A DNA stretch of 8,215 nt from Flavobacteriales bacterium (GTDB taxonomy: Bacteria > Bacteroidota > Bacteroidia > Flavobacteriales_F > PHOS-HE28): assembly GCA_016718655.1 (NCBI GenBank), contig JADKCV010000050.1, positions 1 through 8,215 of the forward strand, written 5' to 3'. Positions 1 to 7,420 of this stretch are shown piece by piece. A program made the position numbers and the translations under genes. Within the stretch, counting starts at the first letter, position 1, and every line of letters begins with the position of its first letter. The notes under the pieces are model-generated. The model was not told the origin of the DNA, did not search any database, and saw only the letters and a program-made list of their open reading frames with translations.

Positions 1-1019
1 TGGAAGCGACGGGATGTTGCACCGATCTTGACGGTATAGGCACCCGGTGCCCAGTCCGCCACGTTCAGCGTGGTGCGGTCCGTGTTCATGGTACCAGCGA
101 CGATGTGTTTGCCGGTCGCATCGAACACCGCGTAGGGTAGCGCCACGTTGCCCGAGAGCTGCAGCGTTACCACATCGCTTGCAGGCGAAGGATGGATGGA
201 CATTTCCACCGGCTCCGCCCGAATGAACACTGCCGTGCTGATGTCGAAGGCATACTTGAACACGGTCTGGTAGGCGAAGGCACTGCCTCCCTGCCGGTCG
301 GCGATGAGGTAGAGGAACTGACCATCGTAGTACATCCCCCGCGGTGATTGGTCGCCGTCCGTGGCCATGTCGGGCAGGTCCACGAAGCCCAGGTTCACTT
401 CATTGGTGAGGTCGTACGCGTAGATGCGTTCGGGATCGCCGTTGAGGTTGTCGGTCGCGTAAAGCAGCGTATCGCCTTTCAGCGCGATGCCGTAGGGTTG
501 CTCCCCGTTCATGGGCACGGTATCGATCGGGGTCGGGTCGCCTGGCACCCACTTGTAGGCGTAGGCATAGGGGTACACATCGAAGTCTGGGTAGTACATG
601 GTGTACCACAGCGCCGCACCATCCGCGCACAGGTCGCCGATGCCCGAGGAGTTGCCACCGATCACCGGCGGAAAGGTCCAGCTGTTCAGTGTGGTGCCGT
701 CGAGGCCGATCTCGTACAGGCCCGCTCCGCCGCTCGTATAGTCCTCGGCGACCAGGTAGGACGATGGCCGACGCACCAGGCCGTGGTTGAAGTCGAAGTC
801 CGTAGCAACCTGCCCCAGTATCGTTCCCTCGTGGTCGCTGAAATGGATGGCACCGGAAAAGTCGGCCCCAAGGAAGATCGTATCGGCATCCACATGAATG
901 CCCCAGAAGCCCTGGTTGATGCCGGGGTAGGGGATGCTGTCCACCAGCACTTGGGCACTTGTGGAAAGGGAAATGGACAGGGACACGGTGACCAGCGCTG
1001 CGGGTAGGGTCCGGCTCAT
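1..1019 (-). CDS. Secreted propeller-like protein with T9SS type A C-terminal sorting domain (3' end cut by window)
   Basis: One uninterrupted frame runs from ATG (1019-1017) to the window edge: 339 codons and no stop. Residues 1-23 form a signal peptide (hydrophobic AALVTVSLSISLS, then STSA-Q as a likely cleavage site). The middle, about residues 24-265, is rich in Gly, Asp, Tyr and short beta-like strands (for example GIALKGDTLLYATDN and GMYYDGQFLYLIADR), like NHL/SMP-30-type beta-propellers; this fold is inferred and no catalytic motif is recognised. Residues about 271-339 match the Por secretion tail: a HPSPASD start, YAVFDATGKHI in the middle and WAPGAYTVKIG near the end. Such tails direct proteins through the outer membrane by T9SS, followed by surface attachment or release. 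Only a few residues and the stop are probably missing. The gene is transcribed away from the rest of the window. Confident as a secreted T9SS cargo; function unknown. Confidence 0.88.
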   Translation of the reverse strand, partial: MSRTLPAALVTVSLSISLSTSAQVLVDSIPYPGINQGFWGIHVDADTIFLGADFSGAIHFSDHEGTILGQVATDFDFNHGLVRRPSSYLVAEDYTSGGAGLYEIGLDGTTLNSWTFPPVIGGNSSGIGDLCADGAALWYTMYYPDFDVYPYAYAYKWVPGDPTPIDTVPMNGEQPYGIALKGDTLLYATDNLNGDPERIYAYDLTNEVNLGFVDLPDMATDGDQSPRGMYYDGQFLYLIADRQGGSAFAYQTVFKYAFDISTAVFIRAEPVEMSIHPSPASDVVTLQLSGNVALPYAVFDATGKHIVAGTMNTDRTTLNVADWAPGAYTVKIGATSRRF

Positions 1020-1039
1020 GTTGTTCGGGTTCTTGTTGT

Positions 1040-1046
1040 GAAGGTA
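1040..1046 (-). promoter_or_regulatory. Possible -7 element (TACCTTC) upstream of the T9SS gene
   Basis: The minus strand reads TACCTTC about 20 bases before the ATG at 1019, similar to the Bacteroidota -7 consensus TAnnTTTG. The nearest TTG upstream (1076-1074) is 27 bases away, longer than the usual 19-21, so only half of the promoter is supported. Confidence 0.25.
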
Positions 1047-1449
1047 TTCACGACCAGGGTCATCCCGATCTCGCAACTCCATCGATCATCCCGATCGGGT
1101 AAGCAGATGAACGAGGCCACCCACGTTGCGAAGCACCCATCCGACGCCCAAGACCAGGCTATCGACTCGCCGCCATGGTTCGACCAGAGCCGAGCGCGTT
1201 TGAAGTGACGCTATCGGTCGCTGGCGCGGGTGGAGTCCAGTAGCCTGATGAGGTTCTCCTGTTCCGATCGTCAACTTCCGCTAAAGGGGTTGGTCATGAC
1301 GAGCACCGTGCGGAAGGCGAGCAGCGTTATGACCGGGAAGAGCGGAGCGGTCATCATCTGCCTCATTTCGATCCCGATGGCGATAAGCATATTGATGATC
1401 GACAATGGTGGCAGGCATCATGAAGGGACGCGCACCTACCGCCAAGGGC

Positions 1450-1478
1450 TTGCATCGGGCTGTTCGATGATTACCTTG
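1450..1478 (+). promoter_or_regulatory. Candidate Bacteroidota-type promoter for the DUF5679 gene
   Basis: TTG at 1450-1452 and TACCTTG at 1472-1478 are separated by exactly 19 bases, fitting the TTG-N19-21-TAnnTTTG pattern of the Bacteroidota primary sigma factor except in the last positions of the -7 box. Transcription would start near 1485, giving a leader of about 25 bases before the ATG at 1509. Confidence 0.4.
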
Positions 1479-1508
1479 TCCGCTCATTCACCATAAAAAC
1501 ACCAGACC

Positions 1509-1664
1509 ATGGCAGCTACCGTAGAGGCTTATTGCGTGAAGTGCAAGGCCAAAAGGAACATGAAGGACCCGAAGGAGAACATCATGGCCAACGGCCGCAA
1601 GGCCATGAAAGGCACCTGCCCCACCTGCGGCACGGGCATGTTCAAGATCATGGGCAAGGCCTGA
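1509..1664 (+). CDS. DUF5679-type small zinc-ribbon protein
   Basis: The frame from ATG 1509 to TGA 1662-1664 encodes 51 residues. Two CxxC knuckles are seen: YCVKCKAKR at residues 8-16 and CPTCGTGMF near residues 39-47. Between them lies a lysine-rich stretch with KDPKENIMANGRKAMKGT. The order aYCVKCk-k..mk.pk......GRka.kGtCP.CGtkmf is the pattern I know for the DUF5679 family of short basic proteins, whose four cysteines probably bind one zinc ion. The role is not established; a nucleic-acid or ribosome association is plausible from the charge but unproven. Length matches the family and the frame is clean, unlike the next gene. A candidate promoter lies just upstream and no Shine-Dalgarno sequence is visible, as is normal in Bacteroidota. 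It is probably monocistronic, since an inverted repeat follows it. Confidence 0.85.
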   Translation: MAATVEAYCVKCKAKRNMKDPKENIMANGRKAMKGTCPTCGTGMFKIMGKA

Positions 1665-1689
1665 GCCCCGCCTACGCTCCTGGAAGGAC

Positions 1690-1752
1690 CCTTTCAGGCA
1701 AGCCGGACAGGGCCTTCGTTCCGACTTGGTTTCCATACCGTTGCCTGAAAGG
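1690..1752. repeat. 12-bp perfect inverted repeat with 39-base spacer
   Basis: CCTTTCAGGCAA at 1690-1701 is the exact reverse complement of TTGCCTGAAAGG at 1741-1752. It lies 25 bases after the DUF5679 stop. No T-run follows the right arm, so it is not a typical intrinsic terminator. It could fold in RNA, mark the end of a small mobile repeat, or bind a protein dimer; the sequence does not decide. Confidence 0.6.
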
Positions 1753-1801
1753 TCGATGGCGGACGACCACCGCTGGAGCCGCGTTACCTTACCGCCGTTC
1801 C

Positions 1802-2509
<708 letters not shown>

Positions 2510-2519
2510 CCAACGAGCA

Positions 2520-3638
2520 ATGGCAAAGAAGAAGGCTGCGGCCAGCAAGAAGCGGAAAGTCGCATTGATCACAGGCGTTACCGGCCAGGACGGTGCGTAC
2601 CTGAGTGAACTGCTCCTCAACAAGGGCTACGAAGTGCACGGCGTGAAGCGCCGCAGCTCCCTGTTCAACACGGACCGCATCGATCACCTCTACCACGACA
2701 TGCACGAGAAGGGCCGTCCCTTCCACCTGCACTACGGCGACCTCACCGACAGTGTCAACTGCCTCCGCCTGGTGAAGGAGATCCAGCCGGACGAGATCTA
2801 CAACCTGGCGGCCATGAGCCACGTGGCGGTGAGCTTCGAAATGCCCGAGTACACGGCCAACGCCGACGGCATCGGCACGCTGCGTTTCCTGGAAGCCATC
2901 CGCATCCTGGGCATGGAGAAGAAGACCAAATTCTACCAGGCCAGCACCAGCGAGCTGTACGGTGGTGTGCTGCCCCGCGCGCAGAACGAGGAGACCCCCT
3001 TCTACCCGAAGAGCCCCTACGGCGTGGCCAAGCTCTACGGCTTCTGGATCACCAAGAACTACCGCGAGAGCTACGGCATCTTCGCCTGCAACGGCATCCT
3101 CTTCAACCACGAAAGCCCGCTGCGCGGTGAGACCTTCGTAACGCGCAAGATCACGCGCGCCGTGGCCAAGATCAAGCTCGGCCTGCAACAGACCCTGTAC
3201 CTCGGCAACCTCGACGCCAAGCGCGACTGGGGCCATGCCAAGGACTACGTGGAAGGCATGTGGCTGATGCTGCAAGCCGACAAACCCGATGACTTCGTGC
3301 TGGCCACCGGCAAGACCTACACGGTGCGTCACTTCATCGACCTCGCTTTCGCCGAGGTGGGCATCAAGCTCGAGTGGAAGGGCAAGGGCGTGAAGGAGAA
3401 GGGCATCGACAAGAAGACCGGCAAGACGCTCGTGGCCATCGACAAGCGCTACTACCGCCCGGCGGAAGTGGACCACCTGGAGGGCGACCCCAGCAAGGCC
3501 AAGCGCGTGCTCGGCTGGAAACACAAGTACGACCTGAAGGCCCTGGTGAACGAGATGGTGCAGAGCGACCTGGAGCTCTTCAAGCGCGATGTGTACCTGA
3601 AGAAAGGAGGCCACAAGATCCTGCACGAACAGGAATGA
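2520..3638 (+). CDS. gmd: GDP-mannose 4,6-dehydratase
   Basis: Gmd converts GDP-D-mannose to GDP-4-keto-6-deoxy-D-mannose, the first step to GDP-L-fucose, in the cytoplasm. The chosen ATG at 2520 gives 372 residues, the normal family length; the frame is open further upstream, but that stretch is cysQ sequence in another frame. After a Lys/Ala-rich leader (residues 1-13) comes the NADP-binding GxxGxxG at 19-25 (GVTGQDG), then RRSS at 44-47, GDLTDS near 73-78, the catalytic STSE at 142-145 (Thr143, Glu145) and YGVAK at 167-171 (Tyr167, Lys171). These correspond to E. coli Thr132, Glu134, Tyr156 and Lys160 with a constant offset of 11. CNGILFNHESP and RDWGHAKDYV, the substrate-side signatures, are also intact. 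No frame break is present, in contrast to the genes on both sides. fcl follows after 81 bases on the same strand, so the two are probably cotranscribed. Confidence 0.97.
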   Translation: MAKKKAAASKKRKVALITGVTGQDGAYLSELLLNKGYEVHGVKRRSSLFNTDRIDHLYHDMHEKGRPFHLHYGDLTDSVNCLRLVKEIQPDEIYNLAAMSHVAVSFEMPEYTANADGIGTLRFLEAIRILGMEKKTKFYQASTSELYGGVLPRAQNEETPFYPKSPYGVAKLYGFWITKNYRESYGIFACNGILFNHESPLRGETFVTRKITRAVAKIKLGLQQTLYLGNLDAKRDWGHAKDYVEGMWLMLQADKPDDFVLATGKTYTVRHFIDLAFAEVGIKLEWKGKGVKEKGIDKKTGKTLVAIDKRYYRPAEVDHLEGDPSKAKRVLGWKHKYDLKALVNEMVQSDLELFKRDVYLKKGGHKILHEQE

Positions 3639-3719
3639 TCGCGGCATCGTTCCAGCTTGCCCGGAGTGCAGGAACGCGGTGCGATCCCGGGTCCCGGAAT
3701 GACAGCGCAATCAAGAAAC
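3639..3719 (+). other. gmd-fcl spacer with an imperfect hairpin
   Basis: CGTTCC at 3648-3653 pairs with GGAACG at 3671-3676; flanking GCA (3644-3646) and TGC (3680-3682) can extend the stem past a bulge, and TGC/GCA (3658-3660, 3668-3670) can pair inside. A GC-rich CCCGGGTCCCGG run follows at about 3687-3697. No T-run is present, so it should not end transcription; it could be an mRNA-processing or REP-like element. Confidence 0.3.
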
Positions 3720-4657
3720 ATGAACAAGACAGACAAGATCTACATCGCAGGCCACCGCGGCATGGTGGGCAGTGCCATCGTGCGCCGCTTGCAGAAGGAC
3801 GGCTTCACCAACATTGTTACCCGCACCAGCAAGGAGCTCGACCTGAAGGAGCAGCAGGCCGTGCGCGACTTCTTCGCCAGGAGAAGCCCGATGTGGTGGT
3901 GCTGGCGGCGGCCAAGGTGGGCGGCATCCACGCCAACAACGTGTACCGCGCGCAGTTCCTGTACGAGAACCTGATGATCCAGAACAACGTGATCGACAGC
4001 GCCTACCGCAACGGCGTGAAGAAGCTGCTGTTCCTGGGCTCCTCGTGCATCTACCCGAAGCTGGCACCGCAGCCATTGAAGGAGGAGAGCCTGCTCACCG
4101 GCCTGCTGGAGCAGACCAACGAGCCCTACGCCATCGCCAAGATCGCGGGCATCAAGATGGCCGAGAGCTACCGCCGGCAGTACGGCGTGAACTACATCAG
4201 CGCCATGCCCACCAACCTCTACGGGCCCAACGACAACTACGACCTCAACAACAGCCACGTGCTGCCCGCGCTCATCCGCAAGTTCCACACGGCCAAGGTG
4301 ACCAACGCGCCCAGCGTGGAGGTCTGGGGCACCGGTTCGCCCATGCGCGAGTTCCTGCATGTGGACGACCTGGCGGACGCCTGCTTCTTCCTGCTGCAGA
4401 ACTACGACGAGGAGATGTTCGTGAACATCGGCACCGGCGAGGACCTCACCATCAAGGCACTCGCCGAGATGATCAAGGAGATCGTGGGCTACACCGGCGA
4501 ACTGAAGTGGAACACCGAGAAGCCCGATGGCACGCCGCGCAAACTGATGGACGTTTCGCGCCTGCACAACCTGGGCTGGAAGCACCGCATCGGACTGCGC
4601 GAAGGCATCACCGCGGTGTATGCCGAGTTCGCGAAGAGCGAGCTGGCCAACGCCTGA
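3720..4657 (+). CDS. fcl: GDP-L-fucose synthase, one missing base at 3879-3880
   Basis: Fcl (WcaG) is the NADPH-dependent epimerase/reductase that turns GDP-4-keto-6-deoxy-D-mannose into GDP-L-fucose. From ATG 3720 the frame reads MNKTDKIYIAGHRGMVGSAI, with the nucleotide-binding GHRGMVG at residues 11-17. At 3876-3881 a codon has only two bases (GCC AG GAG), and homology continues in the next frame with EKPDVVVLAAAKVGGI through the stop at 4655-4657. Restoring one base gives 312 residues, the usual length. Catalytic residues are all present in corrected numbering: Ser108 and Cys110 in GSSCIYP, Tyr137 and Lys141 in YAIAKIAGIK, and His180 in NNSHVLPA (E. coli Ser107, Cys109, Tyr136, Lys140, His179). 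It follows gmd and ends 23 bases before a strong terminator, so gmd-fcl closes a transcription unit. The single break in an otherwise perfect gene is most likely a sequence error. Confidence 0.95.
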
Positions 4658-4680
4658 ACCACAATCCACTGGACCGAAGC

Positions 4681-4709
4681 GCCCGGCCTTTGGCCGGGCC
4701 TCTTTTATT
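4681..4709 (+). terminator. Intrinsic terminator after gmd-fcl
   Basis: GCCCGGCC (4681-4688), loop TTT, GGCCGGGC (4692-4699), then C and a T-rich tract TCTTTTATT (4701-4709). The perfect 8-bp GC-only stem and the U-tract, 23 bases after the fcl stop, make a textbook rho-independent terminator. Confidence 0.88.
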
Positions 4710-4735
4710 GCCCGGCCGCGGTCCCGCTACCTTCG
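4708..4735 (+). promoter_or_regulatory. Candidate promoter for the wzi-wecA-wzi unit
   Basis: TTG at 4708-4710 and TACCTTCG at 4728-4735 are 17 bases apart. The second box differs from TAnnTTTG at one position. It sits directly after the fcl terminator and about 10 bases before the likely (damaged) start of the next gene, where a new promoter is needed. Spacing is two bases shorter than usual, possibly another local base loss. Confidence 0.4.
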
Positions 4736-4745
4736 GCCGGCCTGC

Positions 4746-6295
4746 ATCGCCCCTGTCCGCCGCCGCTCTGCTGCTCCTGTTTTCGGCCTGCTTGCCCGAC
4801 CGGTGGCCCAGCAGAACGACACTCCCGCTGCAACGCGACATCTACATCGATGTGGAACGCAATGCGGCCAAAGCGGTGCGGGTCCACAGCGGGCTGAAGC
4901 CCGTGCTCGAGCGCCGCGCCGACCTCACCAACGTGATGGGCCACCGCGTCGATAGCGCGAAGTACTACTACTGGGTCACCGAAAAGATCTTCAGGGACCA
5001 CCTCTTGACAGTGAAGGAGGGGCGATGTCCAGATCACCATCGACCCCTGTTCCAGTTCGAAGCGGGTTACGACCTGGGCGACCGCACCCTCTATTCGGAT
5101 ACCAACCGGTACTACTGCAACACGGGCGGTGTCATGCTCACGGCGACATCGGTGACAAGATCTCCTTCCAGACCATGTTCCACGAGACACAGGCGCTGGT
5201 GCCACAGTACTTGTACAACCACATTTACATCACGGGTGCGCTGCCTGGTCAGGGCCGTGTGAAACTGGAGGAGGCGCGACCTCGACTACGGCTGGTCGCA
5301 GGCGAACGTCTCGTACAGCCCGGTGGATTGGTTGAACATCCAGTTCGGCCACGGCAAGCACTTCGTGGGCCATGGGTACCGCTCGATGCTGCTCAGCGAT
5401 CACGCGCCCAATGCACCCTACCTGAAGTTCAGTGCGCTCACGCCGAACAAGCGGCTGCAATACAGCACCTGGCACACCAAATTGAAGGCGGCCCTGACGA
5501 GGAACGACCGCCTCCATACCGGCCAGTCCAGCGAATCCTTGTTCTACTGGTCCGCGCGCGGTTCAACCACCTGAGCATCGACCTGGGTCGTTGCAGATCG
5601 GCCTGTTCGAGGCCACGCTGTTCGAGACCATCGATCCAAGGGCCGGTGCAAGCCCTTCGACCCGATGGAGCTGAACCGTGATCGGGGTGAACACCTTGAT
5701 GCGCGGCTTCGATGGAGCGGGACAAGAGCTTGGTCGGCCTGGACCTTCGCGTGAAGGTCACAGACAAAGGCTACCTCTATGGCCAGTTCGCGGCCGATGG
5801 CCGGACGCTTGCCGGCAGGCGGGGCGCGTGCGTTCGATGTGCTGCGCAAGGACCTGCATCTTCAACTGGAATACAACATGGCCGAGCCGTTCATGTACAT
5901 GAAAACCCGCCCAGCTGGCCTATACAGCATCAGGCCTGCCGCTGGCGCATCCCATGGGCACCTCGTTCCAGCGAAGTGGTGGCCATCGTCGATGCGGCTT
6001 CGGCCGCTATTGGGCAGGCCAAGGTGAACGTGGCCACATTCCAGCGCGACCGCTGGCTTCGGCGGTGCCGGTGGTCAACCAACCGGATGATCTTCCGGCG
6101 AGCACCGGGGCTGACCGCCCCAGAGCTGATCTACCTCGACCTCAACGCCTCCCTATCTGTTCAACCCCAACACCAACCTGCGCGCGTCGTGGGGTTCAGC
6201 GGCGCGATCAGCCGGGTGCGGTCGACAACGTGCAAAGTGGCTACCTGTACGCCACGTTCAAGACCAACCTCTTCAACCGCTATTACGACCTTTGA
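4746..6295 (+). pseudogene. Wzi/RemB-like outer-membrane beta-barrel protein, many frame breaks
   Basis: Fragments in three frames assemble into one secreted protein of about 515 residues. A hydrophobic signal segment (PLSAAALLLLFSA at about 4750-4788, then LARPVAQQND at 4791-4820) leads to LPLQRDIYIDVERN (from 4822), KYYYWVTEKIFRDH, FQFEAGYDLGDRTLYSDTNR, ISFQTMFHETQ and the diagnostic block IQFGHGKHFVGHGYRSMLLSD (about 5338-5400). That last block matches the GxGxxFxGxGxRSxxLSD signature I associate with Bacteroidota Wzi-family capsule assembly proteins and the gliding protein RemB. The end, GYLYATFKTNLFNRYYDL then TGA 6293-6295, is a typical aromatic-rich barrel C-terminus. No ATG is found at the N-terminus; ATCGCC at 4746 may be a start that lost a base. 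At least ten frame changes occur (for example near 4789, 4821, 5143, 5275, 5555 and 5590). The GTG of the wecA-like gene is 10 bases downstream. Family call fairly sure; Wzi versus RemB role not resolved. Confidence 0.72.
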
Positions 6296-6305
6296 CCGCC
6301 ATCGC

Positions 6306-7420
6306 GTGAAGGAACACGGCTACATCCTCCTCCTCGGCTTCATCACGGCGTTCGTCGTGGTGCTGTTCACCATGCCCAGCCTCATCAAGGTGGCGCGCAT
6401 GAAACACCTGGTCGATGAACCCGGTGAACAGCGCAAAGTGCATCACCGAAGCGTACCCACCATTGGCGGCATCATCATCTTCGCTTCCATCATATTCTCC
6501 TACGCGCTATGGTTCCCGAAGGCCGCGGTGATCGGTGTGAAGGATAGCGGTTCAAGCACATGTACCTGGCCATGGGCGGGCCTACAAGGGACTTCAAGTT
6601 CGTGCTCGCGGCCATGGTGCTGCTCTTCTTCATCGGTGTGAAGGATGACATCATCGGTTTCTCGCCGGTGAAGAAGCTCGTTGGCCACATGCTCGTGGGC
6701 TACATTCTGGTCATGATGGCCGACATCCGCATCAACGATATGCACGGCCTCTTCGGGATCTACGAGACTGCCCGTGGCGATCAGCATCGCGTTCTCCTTC
6801 TTCGTGTACGTGGTGCTGGTGAACGCCTTCAACCTGATCGATGGGGTGGACGGCTTGGCCGGTGGCATCGGCCTGATCGCAGCGACCGCCTTCGGTACCT
6901 GGCTCTATCTGGCCGGCGATGTGTCACTTTCGCTGCTCGCCTTTGTGCTTGCCGGTGCCTTGGTCGGTTTCCTTTTCTTCAACTACCACCCGGCGCGCAT
7001 CTTCATGGGCGATAGCGGATCACTCATTGTCGGTGCCATTCTAGCGGTGCTCGCCATGCGTGTTGTCGATCACGACACATCGCGGCTGCCACTGCAACTC
7101 CGCTTGATACCGACCCCCCCATCTTCGTCATGGCGGTGCTGGCCTATCCGTTGGGATCACTGCGCGTTTTCGTTTTGCGCATGGCGCGGGGCAAGTCGCC
7201 GTTCGCTGCGGACAAGAACCACATCCATCACCGGCTGCTGGCCCTGGGGTTGGGGCATCGCGGTACCACGGCGGCGCTCTACTGCTATGCCATCGCCATC
7301 ATCGGCCTCAGCCTCGTCACCCGCAAATGGCACCCGAACATCGGCCTGATGGTGTTGGGCATTACAGCGTTCGCGCTGGCGATGCTCCCTTTTGTGTGGC
7401 CCAAGCGAAGGGAGGTATGA
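6306..7420 (+). CDS. WecA/MraY-family undecaprenyl-phosphate glycosyl-1-phosphate transferase, three frame breaks
   Basis: This integral membrane enzyme family moves a sugar-1-phosphate (often GlcNAc-1-P) from a UDP-sugar to undecaprenyl phosphate, starting a polysaccharide repeat unit on the inner membrane. GTG 6306 is chosen because it keeps the first membrane helix (GYILLLGFITAFVVVLF) and no upstream ATG fits. Breaks: a lost base at 6549-6550, an extra A at 6767, a lost base at 7104-7105. Corrected length is about 371 residues, normal for bacterial WecA-like proteins. Motifs in corrected numbering: HHRSVPTIGG near 45-54, the metal-binding KDDIIG (Asp114-Asp115), NAFNLIDGVDGLAG (Asn173, Asn176, Asp179, Asp182), then FNYHPARIFMGDSGS and NHIHHRLL, all diagnostic of the family. 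MraY proper is less likely because the gene sits outside a cell-wall cluster. Its stop overlaps the next start (ATGA at 7417-7420), suggesting coupled translation. Confidence 0.9.

Larger units (their letters stand above)
1020..1508. other. Divergent intergenic region with no convincing gene
   Basis: This 489-base gap separates the leftward T9SS gene from the rightward DUF5679 gene, so it should hold both promoters. Open frames occur on both strands. On plus, one runs to the stop at 1494-1496; on minus, a Met-rich hydrophobic 39-residue frame lies at 1390-1271; on plus, a hydrophilic 33-residue frame lies at 1107-1208. None resembles a family I know, none has supporting context, and overlapping open frames on both strands are common in GC-rich DNA. 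A 10-base direct repeat, CATCCCGATC, occurs at 1061-1070 and 1087-1096. No tRNA or other known RNA was recognised. Confidence 0.5.

Noticed and set aside
348..1007. Long plus-strand open frame opposite the T9SS gene
   Set aside because: The minus strand has a full signal peptide, sorting domain and continuous frame; the plus translation has a Val/Gly/His-rich composition typical of antisense GC-rich DNA.
1230..1496. 88-codon plus-strand frame in the divergent spacer
   Set aside because: No family resemblance, the minus strand is also open over much of the same stretch, and the candidate promoter for the DUF5679 gene lies inside it.
1690..1752. Inverted repeat as an intrinsic terminator
   Set aside because: The 39-base loop and lack of a T-run after the right arm do not fit.
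3740..4669. Minus-strand open frame of about 309 codons
   Set aside because: It is antisense to fcl and shows the same low-complexity Val/His/Gly composition.
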